The position numbers and the translations under genes were made by a program. DNA of 64,000 nt from Owenia fusiformis. Lineage: Eukaryota; Annelida; Polychaeta; Sabellida; Oweniidae. The DNA is taken from assembly GCA_903813345.2 (NCBI GenBank), contig CAIIXF020000004.1, positions 3,803,525 through 3,867,524 on the forward strand, written 5' to 3'. This document shows, in pieces, positions 46,830-59,400 of the stretch. The first letter of the stretch is position 1. Each line of letters opens with the position of its first letter. A model generated the notes under the pieces. The model was given only the letters and a program-made list of their open reading frames with translations, had not been told where the DNA came from and made no database searches.

Positions 46830-47259
46830 CTAAAAGAATAGAATATTTGTAACCCTGTATGGATTGTAACATTCGAAACAGACAACAATTTCAATTTTAA
46901 CCCTGCGTGAAGAGCAAGCAGAAAGGTGGAAATGCATGATTTTCAAAAAATGCATGGCCCATTGCTTGACCTTCACACCTTAAGTTTTCGGATTCCCGTT
47001 GGTTTCTAGATACCCGATTGATATTAAGCTAATGGAAAAAGTAGTTTTGATCAAGGTCATAGCCAGGCAAGATTCAATTGAGACAGTAACCATGGTAATT
47101 GAGTGTAAAAAGTCTGATAACAAAAATTTGGGCAGTAGTCCTTCTAAAATGGACAATTTGGATAAAAAAAGTTTATAAATATTTCTTTTAGCATGGCTCA
47201 GTAACATAAAAACACTCTTGCTAAGTCTCAGTCTTTCAAATCCTGGCATTGGCCCTGAT

Positions 47260-47350
47260 GATCCTGTACAATAGGACATTTATTGTTTTGATCCCATACA
47301 ATAGGACATTTATTGTTTTGATCCCATACAATAGGACATTTATTGTGTTG
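47260..47350. repeat. 30-bp tandem repeat, 3 copies
   Basis: Three copies of ACAATAGGACATTTATTGTT plus TTGATCCCAT at 30-bp spacing (AGGACATT ends at 47280, 47310, 47340). Confidence 0.9.
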
Positions 47351-47452
47351 TTTCAGAAACTCGAAAAATCATTTTCAACTGAATGGGAACCCGAGGGATA
47401 TCTTTTCTAAATCAAGAATTTAAAAATATTTTCCAATATGAGGCAAAAAGAA

Positions 47453-47500
47453 TACAGGGTGTCTGAAGATGTGATTGATAAAAATCGTTGACACCCTGTA
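47453..47500. mobile_element. Short mariner-like foldback
   Basis: TACAGGGTGTC at 47453-47463 pairs with GACACCCTGTA at 47490-47500. The end TACAGGGTG is like that of the hairpin at 4511-4585, and of mariner terminal repeats. Only 48 bp; a relic. Confidence 0.5.
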
Positions 47501-47869
47501 GAATTCTCATGCTTGAATAAGAATTGAGCTATTTCATACAAAAAATATTTTACTACTAAATTAAAAGTTACAATAAAAAATGCTACACCCAAGAAATTGT
47601 TCAAACAAAAAGATTGTAATTGCCAAAAAGTGCTTATCAAAAATGTGCCAACTTCGTATTTGCTAAGCATATTGATAAGTATAATTTCAAGTTTCCTTGT
47701 GTCCATCCATATTGATTTTGTTTCGTTTCGCTGAAATAAGCTAAAAGCTACGTATGCAATAACAGTTGACCTGCATGACATGTAAGGGTTTCAACTAAAA
47801 ATAACTTGTATGACCATTATAAATGGACTTGCTTTGTATCATTATTAAACATGGATTGTAATTGTAAAT

Positions 47870-48175
47870 GTACTTGTATTGTAAATGTACATGTACTTGC
47901 ATTGTAAATGTTCATGTACTTGCATTGTAAATATACATTTACTTGTATTGTAAATGTACATGTACTTGCATTGTAAATGTACATGTACTTGCATTGTAAA
48001 TATACATTTACTTGTATTGTAAATGTACATGTACTTGCATTGTAAATGTACTTGCATTGTAAATGTACATGTACTTGCATTGTATATGTACTTGTATTGT
48101 AAATGTACATTTACTTGCATTGTAAATGTACATATACTTACATTGTAAACATGCATGTTCTTGCATTGTATAAAT
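47870..48175. repeat. Minisatellite ATTGTAAATGTACATGTACTTGC
   Basis: About 14 copies of a roughly 23-24-bp unit, some cut to 17 bp by loss of ACATGT. Antisense frames (CKYMYIYNAS) run through it and are artefacts. Confidence 0.92.
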
Positions 48176-48255
48176 CCCAATATGTGTCTCACATTTCAAA
48201 TGTTAACAGTTTTTTGAATCCCAATGGTGATTGTGATTAGTGCATGGTTAAAATT

Positions 48256-48395
48256 ATCAAATTGCTGTATTTCCCAATAATGAAACTATGACATTGTACT
48301 GTAATCAAATTGCTGTATTTCCCAATAATGAAACTATGACATTGTACTGTAATCAAATTGCTGTATTTCCCAATGATGAAACTATGATATTGTAT
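48256..48395. repeat. 48-bp tandem repeat, 3 copies
   Basis: ATCAAATTGCTGTATTTCCC starts at 48256, 48304 and 48352. The third copy is slightly diverged. Confidence 0.95.
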
Positions 48396-48536
48396 TGTAC
48401 ACTAGTGCTAAGCTTAGGCCTGGATCTGCACCATTGAACTGATTGACACTTAACCTTTAAAAAGGCACAGTACAAATGACTGCAGATTGGTCTTTTCCGT
48501 TGTTGTTTACAGATGTCATTTTCACAAGGCTAATTT

Positions 48537-49112
48537 ATGCAAGGCAGTGTATTTTACATGCAAAGACATGCAAGGGATAGTATTGTACATGCAAAGACAT
48601 GCAAGGGATTGTATTGTACATGTAACGACATGCAAGGGATTGTATTTTACATGCAAAGACATGCAAGAGAGTGTATTGTACATGTAAAAACATGCAATGG
48701 ATTGTATTTTACATGCAAGGGATTGTATTGTACTTGCAAAGACATACAATGGATTGTATTTTACATGCAAGGAATTGTATTGGACATGCAATGGATTGTA
48801 TTTTACATGCAAGTGATTGTATTGTACATGTGAAAACATGCAAGGGATTGTATTTTACATGCAAGGGATTGTATTGTACATGCAAAGACATGCAAGGGAT
48901 TGTATTGTACATGCAAAGACATGCAAGGAGTGTATTGTACGTGCAAAGGCATGCAAGGGATTGTTTTGTACATGCAAAGACATGCAAGGAGTGTATTGTA
49001 CATGCAAAAACATGCAAGGGCATGTATTGTACATGCAGACATACAAGAGAGTATATTTTACATGCAAAGACATGCAAGAGAGTATATTGTACATGCAAAA
49101 ACATGCACTTTT
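48537..49112. repeat. 31-bp minisatellite, open on both strands
   Basis: About 18 copies of ACATGCAAAGACATGCAAGG GATTGTATTGT, with shortened units in the middle. Since 31 is not a multiple of three and the unit has few stops in either direction, long overlapping frames arise on both strands. No splice signal or homology supports coding. Confidence 0.93.
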
Positions 49113-50993
49113 CGAACAAGACCTAGTAGGTGAATGTCAAACATATCATAACTTTATATTTTTCTGCGAGATTTGAGAAAAATAGCAGATTTTGGAATAT
49201 TCGTTAAGTATCATGCTCAGTGTATTACATTCAATATTTTTACTAATTTACCAAAAATAAATTATAAAAGATATATGAATAACCTTCTATGGTTGTAATT
49301 GAGGATGGTGATAAGGTGAATTTGACATTTGAACACGGTGCAGCACCATGCCCAAAAGCCCCACAGAGTCCTCTATTGACAATACAGTAAAACATTCCCA
49401 AAATGAACACTTGTAAAATGTTTAAATGGAACTGAACATCACTGAAATAGTGTTCAGGTCTGGAGGTTTCACTGTATGTAATTAGCATGCATTTCTAGGC
49501 TGTAAAATGTATTAATTTGTATTCAGAATTCATGTTAAAAGTTTAAAGTCAGTTGATTAAAAGAACACCAAGCCTTAATTTCAATACTGTATTTCGATTT
49601 TCAAAACAATTCAGAGAGGTGTTTGCTTAATGAGGTGTTCACATTTCAAGGTGTTCATAATAACTGGTGTTCACATATACTGTGTTAGAAGACGCTAGCT
49701 GAAGTTGCAAAATAACTATAAATCATGTCTTCTGAAATTATTTATTGGTTAATGGGATCTGTATATCATATACTGTATATGTGTAATAAGTAGGATAAAA
49801 TCATCAGTATATAAAACATCTGTAGGCAAACATTATTTCTCTAGTCATTTTTCCTGCAATTCTTTGAACCCCCCCTGTCCTCAACAAAAGATCGGGGCAT
49901 TAGCTAAGGATCTGAGCTGGTCAGAATGGCATCAGAAACTAGTTGTAGCTGGTCTAGATGGCAATGTGGACTAGTTGCAGTGTTATTTTCCTATTTGTAA
50001 TTATGAAAATATCAGCTAGTCCATTTGTAAAATCGTAATATGAGACTGGCGGACGGTTGGTCCTTAGTTCAAGCCCTGTACTGTAGTTTTACTAATTTCA
50101 AACAACTTTTTTTATGCTTTCATTTTAGTTTAGGCTAGAGTACAAAAAACATTCATAGGTTCAGTAATAAGGTTTCTATGAACATTGAATTTATTTACAT
50201 TTATTAGTCTTTTTCTAGAATAGTCATTAATTAAAACCCTTCCATCTTCAACTCTATATTGTTTTCCACGACATTCAGAGTGACATCTATAATGAGAAAC
50301 CTAGAAGATGGTATTCCTGATGTATGATTTTCTCAAAGAAATGTCAAGGTTTATTTCTGATTTTCATGTTTTCCATCCTAATTCATAATGTTAATTCCTC
50401 AATATTTAATCACCATGGCATTTCTTGATCAATAGTGTGGTGTATCTGTGATCAAAAAGCACTATAAACTTAGGCCTAGGGGTAGGGCATTATTATGAAG
50501 CATTATGCATAGAAATTAGAAATATGTGTATTTTTGTACTTGCAAATATGTTACCATAGTAACAGTTGCTATGTATATAAACCTTTGTTACCATAGTATA
50601 TTCTGTAGAAACGTTTGCCAAATGAAGGAATTTTTGATAATACATATTGTTTGTTTTAGTTTAGATCGCTAGCTAGTGTGTTACGAAATACAATTGTAAC
50701 ATAAATATACAAAATATACAATATATGAAAAACTTAATAGCCTACAATTCTTTGTCTAAAATATTTTGGTTGTTGCTTTTTAATGGCTGTCTGTCTATAG
50801 GACTAAAATTATGCTCATGATAAAACTGTTACTTAATATTATATGCATCTTCGATGTCAGAAACCAGGAAGAAACTGTGTATATATAAATACTATTGTGG
50901 ATTGTTAGGATATAATAATATTGGAAATAACATATTATATAAAATTGAATTATTCTTCTGTTTCTGTGTTATCCCATCCATAGATTTTTATTA

Positions 50994-51372
50994 ACCCATT
51001 GAACAAAGTTCAGAGGGATATAGGGAACGCCTCCGTCCATCTGTCTTTTACTGTAACTCAAAAATAGAGCGATTTTGTTCATATTTGATATATGAATACT
51101 CATAAGCATGACACACATCATATGACACTTTGGCTAGTAGGTAGCCATTTTGAAAATGGCTGCCATTTACATGTGCTTGTGTGTGATTTTGTTGAAATTT
51201 TAAATGTGCCTACTTGGAAGCATATTACACTTTCTTATGACAATGTGGCTAGTGAGCAAACATTTTGAAATTGGTGGCCATTTTCATTTGAGTCATTTTA
51301 CAATTTTTGCTTTAACTGAAAAGGTAGTCTAAGAGTTTTGTAAAAATGGCAGCCATGGCTGTTCGATGGGAT
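50994..51372. mobile_element. Short copy of the CCCATCGAAC element
   Basis: Begins ACCCATTGAACAAAGTTCAG and ends GTTCGATGGGAT, with one or two internal units (GATTTTGTTCATATTTGATA, then GTAGGTAGCCATTTTG). It matches the ends and core of the larger element at 54146-55800, so it is a copy with fewer core repeats. Confidence 0.7.
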
Positions 51373-52922
51373 TTCCTATGCTCTGGCTTTGCTGTTATCT
51401 AGTTGTACCTGAAAAAGATACAATATTAATGTCATTTTGTGAGTTGGAGGTGGTACTTTCCACTTGGCAGCACATTTCCAGACAACTCGCCTGATAAATT
51501 GAGTCCGGGAATGACTGAGATATTGGAAATTGTAAAGTAAAACCAACTCAGTCACTCTAATTATTTGACCTTAAAATCCCATCCTTCTGATTAATTAATT
51601 CTGATCAATGAAGAATATTGGCTCAAGACAAACCATATCAAATGCTAGCTAGAATTGAAACAAAATCAAATGCAAATACTAAATGACTAATTTATATAAA
51701 CATAAACCATAAAATGTTGCTCCATGTGAAGAATACGAGAAACTACTTTTTCTGACATTTCTAGCATCAAATGGCAGCCATCCTGTTTTTTCCCCTCGTT
51801 TATCTTCAAAATGGCAGGAAATTGAAATATTTGAAAACGTTTAAAACTCATCATTTCACTTCAACATTTTTCACAAGTTCGATTTTCTTTAAAGGGTGAC
51901 GCATATCGTTTAGCAAATCGAACGCTCGTTTCTTGTGTTGCTCACCGTTTAGTATAAAAGGCCCGATCCCGGAATAATACTCAAGGGTTCACAGGTTCGA
52001 GGTCGTTGTGTCAACACCTCTAACTGTTATATAGCATATAAGTATATTATAGATCGTCACACATTTATAAAAGGGTGATTTTTATTTTGACAAATCAATT
52101 CCACATTTATGGGTGAAGTTTCAGGATCTTCTATTTGTGTACAATAAGGAAAAATTGGCATCTAAATTTCCCCATAACGTAATAGCATACAGCTTGGCAT
52201 ATGAAATATCCTACAAATGAAACAAAGCAAGACAAACCGGTTTCTAATACAAGGATTTATATTGGCTGTTGTACATGTATTCTTTCAACGCAATCACTCT
52301 TTGGATAACGTTTTCAAAATCATTATAAACGGATTACTTTATCTCAAAGACAATTTCAATAAACTGGATTTTACAGAACTCCCCTTATTTCTTAAAAATG
52401 GACTGATCCAGTTGATTCACCTGGAGCCGCCATATTGTTTTTATACGGGATGCTAATCGGAACCCTTTAATTCTTCATGGTTCATTAAGTTTTGTCTTCT
52501 TTGTACTTCATTCACGCTGCCACTTGTGTTTTTTTTCATGGTAAACACTATTTGTTTCTATTGTTTCTGACACTATTTGTTGACTCTGAGCAGGAAGTAA
52601 AATTATATTTCATGAAGTCATGAAAAAGCGCATATATTTATCAAATATATCAAAAATAGTTTAAAAATCATATTTTATCCTATGCCAATGGAGTTTTAGG
52701 AAGATAAGTTGGTAAGATATATCCCGTATCCTGATTTTGAGGTTTCCATATCTCCCGCTTCGGTGCATGTCTTCCCGCTTCTGGTGCATATCCTCCCGCT
52801 TCCAGTAATGCAATAAAATGAATAAAAAAAATTTGCATATTATGAATGATTTGTTTATTTTTACACCTTGTACTTGAAATGGCCATATGTCCCTGAAAAC
52901 TCTACTTGGTATAGGATAAAGC

Positions 52923-53032
52923 AGTTATGTACGGTCGGACTGGATATTGGGTTCATCCCTCGTGAGATATGCATATCTCCCTCTAGATAAACCCCATATC
53001 CAAAACCTCCCAGTACATAACCCTTATTTATG
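52923..53032. mobile_element. Foldback related to 19262-19740
   Basis: CAGTTATGTACGGTCGGACT with GGATATTGGG on the left faces CCCATATCCAAAACCTCCCA and GTACATAAC on the right. Similar phrases occur at 19610-19740 and 13905-13955, so it is a dispersed palindromic family. Confidence 0.55.
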
Positions 53033-53323
53033 AACATATAATCGAGGGACCAAAAGGGCATATCCTGACTCATACTTTGTTATTCCAACTTTTTTGGTGG
53101 ATGTTAATCAGCAGTTGGTGTTTGGCTGTGTTGTTCAGAAGTTTGCATCTATAACAAATGGCAGGTAGTGAAATATTTTTTTGGGGATATCATAATCTGA
53201 GAATACCACATTAGCAGCGTGATGTGGTACTTCAGTCATCATGTTATTTTCTTTGAGCTGAACACACAATTCCCGGGGATATATATTTGTCTGTGGTGCA
53301 CTGAACGACAATATTTGACTTAA

Positions 53324-53395
53324 ACCGGAAGTTAGTTTTCTGATTTTCTGAGATAATTTTCACTAGGCCTATCGCCTATTTTGTTGAAATTCAGG
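53324..53395 (+). promoter_or_regulatory. Putative COPS9 promoter / 5' UTR with ETS site
   Basis: ACCGGAAGT at 53324-53332 is a consensus ETS (GABP-type) site, 64 bp before the start codon, as is common in promoters of small housekeeping genes. A TTCAGG just before the ATG could be an acceptor from a 5' untranslated exon, but the short distance from the ETS site suggests transcription starts between them. Confidence 0.45.
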
Positions 53396-53464
53396 ATGAA
53401 ACCAAACGTTGTTGCTGATGAGATGTTTCCTGAAGGTGCAGGGCCATATATGGATATAGAAGAA
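53396..53464 (+). CDS. COPS9 exon 1
   Basis: A 69-bp coding part, 23 codons, phase 0 at its end, with donor GAAGAA/GTAAGT. It encodes [20 protein letters not shown] and IEE, with two residues more than the human N-terminus. Confidence 0.95.
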
Positions 53465-56400
53465 GTAAGTGATTTGTTAGATTTACGCCATATGATTTTG
53501 TAATAGGCTTCTGTTTTATTTTCGAAAAAGAAAATCATTTTCTTTGAACTCAAAAACTGAAAAAGTTTATTGATTCACGGGGAGTAAATCACCGCGTCTA
53601 ATATTCTCTATATTAGAATAGATATAGAGCATATAAGAGGTAGGTATGACTTTTTTCCCCATGATTTGATTTGGAACATACTTTGGAGAAAAAGTTCACA
53701 TTTGACAACTTTGGCCCAAAAAGCCCATTTCACTGTTTAATTGCGTCATTAAAACCTTAAATATAAGAAATCAATATATCATTATGCAAAAATATATGGA
53801 AAAAATATTCCCATCGTGGCATGAATGACATTTGTTTACCTTCTTCTAAGGCCATTGTATCGTGGCCTTCCATTAAAGATAAATTCCTGCATGAAAAACT
53901 GATCATGTCGTAATCATAAAATTTGAAATCATATATCCGCCATTTTTCCACATCACAGTTTGAATTGCAAGTTTTGGTCTTATTACCTCACCAAAAATTC
54001 CAAAACACACAGAAAGTGATCAGTGTATTAGTTCACATCTTCTGGATCGCTAACTTAGAATTTATAGCCAGTTACTAATGTCAGACGTTAAGGACATTTC
54101 GTCCAGTTTTCGAATATCGCCATTTTTCTTGGAGCAATTTTGGTATCCCATCGAACGAAGTTCGGAGGGATATAGGGAACGCGTCCGTCCGTCTGTCCGT
54201 CCGTCTGGGCAATAACTCAAATACCGTTGGCCAGATTTTGTTTATACCTTGTACACACATACCTAATGGGGGTTGAAGTTCTGCTCGAAAACAGATTTTC
54301 AAAATGGCCACCCATTTAAAAATGGCGGCCATTTTAGTGCCGATTTTACAATAATTTAGGTACTGCATATAAAACTGTAAAAGCAATATGTTTTAAATGT
54401 AAAAAAGTTGTATAGGACATTGATTAAGCTAGAAATGTAAATACAGAAGAAATACATGGCAGCCATCTTGAAAAATGGCTGCCTTTGCATACCCTTTGCA
54501 TTCGTTTGACTTCACTTCTTAAAAGAGAGCTTCGTCTTCACTCTTTCAAACTAAAATAAACCTGTGAACTCACCGCGCCAATCAGTGTTCGTCGGCCAAA
54601 TTTGACCGACGTTCTATATACGGTCATACCTTCTGACGTCATCGTTGAGCCCGGAATTGACCAATGACATGCGCATATTTAATTAGAACGCATTTAGCGT
54701 ATGTTTCTTCAAGCTCGCTGATTGGTGGAAGAAAGGTCAGCGCGTAGGTCGGAAGTGATTTATTACCCAAACTGTCACCGGTACCCGTCGTGGGGGCGGG
54801 GCTACTAAACTGTAATATGGTCTCTACTAGGCAGAGTGTAGTTTAACTAGACTCTGCACGCAGGGTAGCCTTTGCACGTCATTTTACAATTTTTGCTGTA
54901 ACTTGAAAAGTAGTGGAGTGATTTTGTTCATATTTGGTATGTGAATACTTTAAGCATGGCCCAATGTCTAATGACATTTTGGGTAGTAGACGGCCATTTT
55001 GAAAAATGGCCGCCATTTTTACGTGTATTAGTTAGTGTGTTATTTAACATTTTTTACTGTAAGTCAAAAAGTAGTTGAGCGATTTTGTTCATATTTTATA
55101 TGTGAATACTATAAGCATGGCACACTGTCTAATGACACTTTGGGTAGTAGGCGGCCATTTTGAAAAATGGCCATCATTTTTTACGTTTTTTACTATAACT
55201 TGAAAATCAGTGGAGCGATTTTCTTCATATTTGATATGTGAATACTTATGAGCCTTGCACTCTGTCTAATGACACTTCCAAAGTAGGTGGCCATTTTAAA
55301 AAATGGCTGTCATTTTTACATTTTTTACTATAACTCAAAAAGCGATTTTGTTCATATTCGATATGTGAATACTTTAAGCATGGCACATTGTCTAATAAAC
55401 TTTGGGGAGTAGTCGGCCATTTTGAAAAATGGCCACCATTTTTATGTGTGTTATTTTACATTTTTTATTATAATTCAAAAGATTATAGAGAGATTTTGTT
55501 CATATTTGATATGTGAATACTCGTAAGGATTGCATAGGATTGCATACTGTCTTATGACATTTTGGGTAGTAGGCAGCCATTTTAAGAAATGGCCAGCATT
55601 TACATGTATGTGTGTGCGATTTTTAAAAATTTTTATATGTGGCTCCTTAAAAGCATATTACTTCTTCTGATGACAACTTGACTAGTGAGCAACCGTTTTG
55701 AAAATGGTGGCCTTTCTTATGGGTGTTATTTTATGATATTTGCTATATATTTTGTTTGTAAAAATGCCAGCCATTTCTGTTCGATGGGATTCGCTACGCT
55801 TTGGCGTTGCCGTTGTTCTGGTTTTAATTTTAGACGAAATCCTGATGAAATCATGTCATATCTCATTAAGGAGCCGAGCCGGTTCCGTTTTAATTAATGA
55901 TTTATTTATCTGGCGATTTTTAAAATATTCAATAAATTTATGACATGGCAGTCAGTTTTTTTTCAAATGGAGTTCACAGTATTCCAGATGAAATCACCTC
56001 TAGCCAAGTATTGGCTAGAAACTCGAGTAAACATTTCTATATCTTGGATTGCTTCTAGTTTGGCTTATAAAGTGTGTGGCCTCTTATATTTGGATGCTTC
56101 TCTGCCACATTATTTTCAATAAGATTAACATGGCTCTAAATTTTCAAATTACAAGAGGGCACAGGCTTATTGCACAAAAAAAATCTGAAATATATAAATA
56201 TCATTTATGTACAATATGAATATACTTTTCCATATATTGTTGCACAATGGTCTCCTGATTTCTTATCTTTGGGGTTCTACTGACGCAATAAAACAGTGAA
56301 ATGGACTCTACTAAGAATGGTGAAAATCTGCATGATTTTGATTTTTTTAAATTACTTAGAATGGTGAAAACTGCATGACTTTGAATTACCCAAATGCGAG

Positions 56401-59400
56401 TAGGTAGTTACCAGTTTCACCACCAGGTGGCTGATTCGGGTCAATTAACATGGCAGGTATATAAGAAAGTTCCCTTAAACTTGAATATTATCAATTTAAG
56501 TGGCTCAATTTTCATATAACCCTTATGTGTCTGATACTTATTCTCATGAAAATATGTCCAGGAAAGCAAAATATTATCTGTCCACTAAAAGAAAAGATAT
56601 TTCATTTTTTGTGATTTTATAGCATGGGGTCTATGGGGAATCTCCCCGAGCTAAAAGTCATATTTTCAAAGAAAATTAATTTTTCAAAGTTGATAATCAC
56701 TTTTTAAAACCACATTACTAGATGTAATTTTACATGTAGATTTCAAATATGATGTTTCTTTGACTGAACTTTGAATTTTTAATGACGTAAATCAAGATTA
56801 TTTCTACTCGCATCTGGGTTATTCTCAGTGGGGTGTTCGCTTGGGACCCGCGAACCTCCCCCTCTGGCTATGGGATGCCTATATAAATCAATTCCTTATG
56901 TACCCCTGGAATCCCCTTGAATCTTAGTTGTAACACATGAGTATTCAAAATCCATTTGTCTTTCTGTTCACAAAATGTGTCATTCTATCAAATACAATAA
57001 ATCTGTGAAATTGTTTTCAGGCAGGTGGTTCTAGTGCTTTACTGATGGATCTCGCAGCTAATGAGAAGTCAATCCATGGAGACTTTTACAATGGTATGTA
57101 TAGCATCCCAGTCCCCAATGTATCTAAACAACTCAACACTGTACTTAGTCAAAAAACCTATCTGAAAATTAAGTTTTTAGATGAAATTTGAAAATGGAAA
57201 ATATGAATATTTTCACCATTAAATGGAGTTCCAGTGACATTTACAATTTAGGAAATTATTTTTTCATTAAATATTTCTTCAGGCTCTTAAAGGCTGACAC
57301 AAATAAATCAAGATGTTGTAAGTAGGGGTGGGACGGATAACCGAAATACCGAAAAACCGCGGTTCATAGCCTTCGGATCGGTTTTCGGATCACGGCCCTA
57401 CTTTCGAATCAGCTTTTCGGATCGTTTTTTTTTTTTTTTTTTTTTTTATTCATAGAATTTATTTTACAAATACATAAAGTACATAAACATTATACATTTG
57501 TAGTGGCTATGCTGAAGGCATTATCAGCCACTTGATTTATAATTGCAGGGTGAAGAAAAAAGAAAAATTTAAATATGGACTCAAGAGTGAAGTGAGTGGT
57601 GGCAGGGAAACCTACACATTTGCACATTTTTCTAAAAATGATGCAGTGAGCTTGAGAATTTTCAAATTAGTGGATTTAGTTAAGTTTGAATCCCCATAAA
57701 GAAATAATTCTACTTTGTCCCTCTTGTGTTTGAATTGAGAATAACCAAAATTAAGAAAAGCTAAATTGTTTTCCAACTCTTCTAAGAATGGAGCACGGAG
57801 AGTACAGGAAAAAATGACATGAATTGTTGTTTCATTTGCATGGCCACAAGAACATGCAGGTGAAGTAACGTTAGTAAAATTATGAGAGTATAGGTGGGAC
57901 TTAAAAATTAAGTCACAACGAACCTTGTTAAGTATAATTTCTTGATTTCTTGAAATATTAAGTTCAGAGGATCGAATAATTGAATTAGATAACTCTTTCT
58001 TTGCCCTTGACTTAAATATACTTAAATTTTCAGCTTCTATGAGGGGCTTTGAAAGGGTATTCCAATCTATCATAGCTTGTAAAATACAGGATCGATGTGA
58101 AAATGATGTAATTTTTGTTGGGATTTGGAAAGGAGCAATTCGTCGAACATTAGCTGTATGATGTCTACGAAATCTTTGGAAAATACTTGAAACATATGAT
58201 GGTAACAAATTATTCTGCGATCTAAATACAAGAATATTGCGGTGATATTTGCGTCTTTCTGCTAATGATGTCCAATTTAAACAGTTCAAAACTTTAGTAC
58301 ATGATGTACCTTGAATGACTCCAGAGCATATGCAGGCTGCCTTATAATAAAGCTGATCAATTAATTTTAATTTTGATAAGTTTGCGCATGAGTAGAGGAT
58401 ATCACAATAGTCAAAAATCGGGAGAACAAATGACTTGAAAATTAGTTCCAAGTGTCTACCTCCTAATTTCTTTTGGAGTGATCTGAGTGGGTTTAAGTGC
58501 TTTTCAACTTTTTTGTATAGTTCATTTATATGTTGCTCGAATGATAAATGTTTGTCAAGTGTTAAGCCAAGATGTTTGTGATAGTCAACACGAGGTAGAG
58601 AGTTATTTCCAATAGTTAGATCTGGTATTTGTAAAACTACTTTACGAGGGTTTGAGAATAAAATGTCCTTACTTTTTTCAGCTTTGAAATTCAATTTCCA
58701 TAAGTTTGACCAGTTGAAAATTGAATTCAAATCATTTTGTAAAATATTATTTTTTTCAAGTAAATTATCATGGTTAAATGACTGGTAAAGAGAAGTGTCG
58801 TCTGCGTATATGTAACATTTACTTTGTAAGTTCTCAGGAAGATCATTTATGTAAACTAGGAACAGTAAAGGACCAAGGATTGATCCTTGAGGGACGCCTG
58901 AGTTGATATAATTCATATCTGAGAGGTTCGATTCTTGTCCATCAAGCACTACTTTGACACGTCGATTTGTGAGGTATGACTTTAAAAGGGATAGGATGGA
59001 AGGGCCAATGCCATATGATTCTAGCTTTTTTAATAGTAATGAATGTGGTAAAGTGTCAAAAGCGGCTGAAATATCTAAATAAATACCCCTCACACACCCC
59101 CCTGTTTCAATTTCATTAGTGATATAATCTATTATGCTTAGTAATTGAGATTGGGTACTATGACCAGGAAGAAAACCGCTTTGGAGGCTGTAAAACAGAT
59201 CATTTCTGATGAGATGGTCAAATATTCTTTTGAAAATAATGCGTTCAGCTATTTTTGATAAACAACAAAGAAGAGTAATTGGACGATAGTTTTTGACATC
59301 AGTTTTATCACCTTTTTTATGAATAGGCAAAATGTGACCAAGTTTCCATTTTTGTGGAAATGAATTAAGGGTAAAGATCTTGTTAATTAATTTTGATAAG

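Larger units (their letters stand above)
43345..53323. other. Intergenic region between glycogenin and COPS9
   Basis: About 10 kb without a confident gene. It holds a dispersed family copy (43600-43705), a promoter-like cluster (45071-45170), tandem arrays at 45822-46275, 47260-47350, 47870-48175, 48256-48395 and 48537-49112, foldbacks at 46510-46621 and 47453-47500, and an element copy at 50994-51372. The open frames at 44179-44490 (103 codons) and 52217-52456 (79 codons) match nothing recognised. From 49150 to 50990 and 51400 to 52900 only AT-rich sequence is seen, with isolated GTAAAAC / GGTGTTCAC motifs near 49385-49670. Confidence 0.6.
53465..57020 (+). other. COPS9 intron 1
   Basis: A 3,556-bp intron. 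It holds a small foldback (53577-53662), transposon-derived sequence (53720-54141), the CCCATCGAAC element with tandem core (54146-55800), another TACAGCCCATTTCA relative (55985-56315) and a stretch with phrases of the GGCCCATAGCCAGG family (56310-56880). Confidence 0.65.

Noticed and set aside
48537-49112. CRISPR-like regular repeat array
   Set aside because: Head-to-tail units without unique spacers, in a eukaryotic genome with introns; a minisatellite.
48487-49176. Overlapping frames on both strands (up to 151 codons)
   Set aside because: By-product of the 31-bp minisatellite; both strands and all phases are open.
51980-52020. tRNA-like B box (GGTTCGAGGTC)
   Set aside because: No A box or cloverleaf could be drawn around it.
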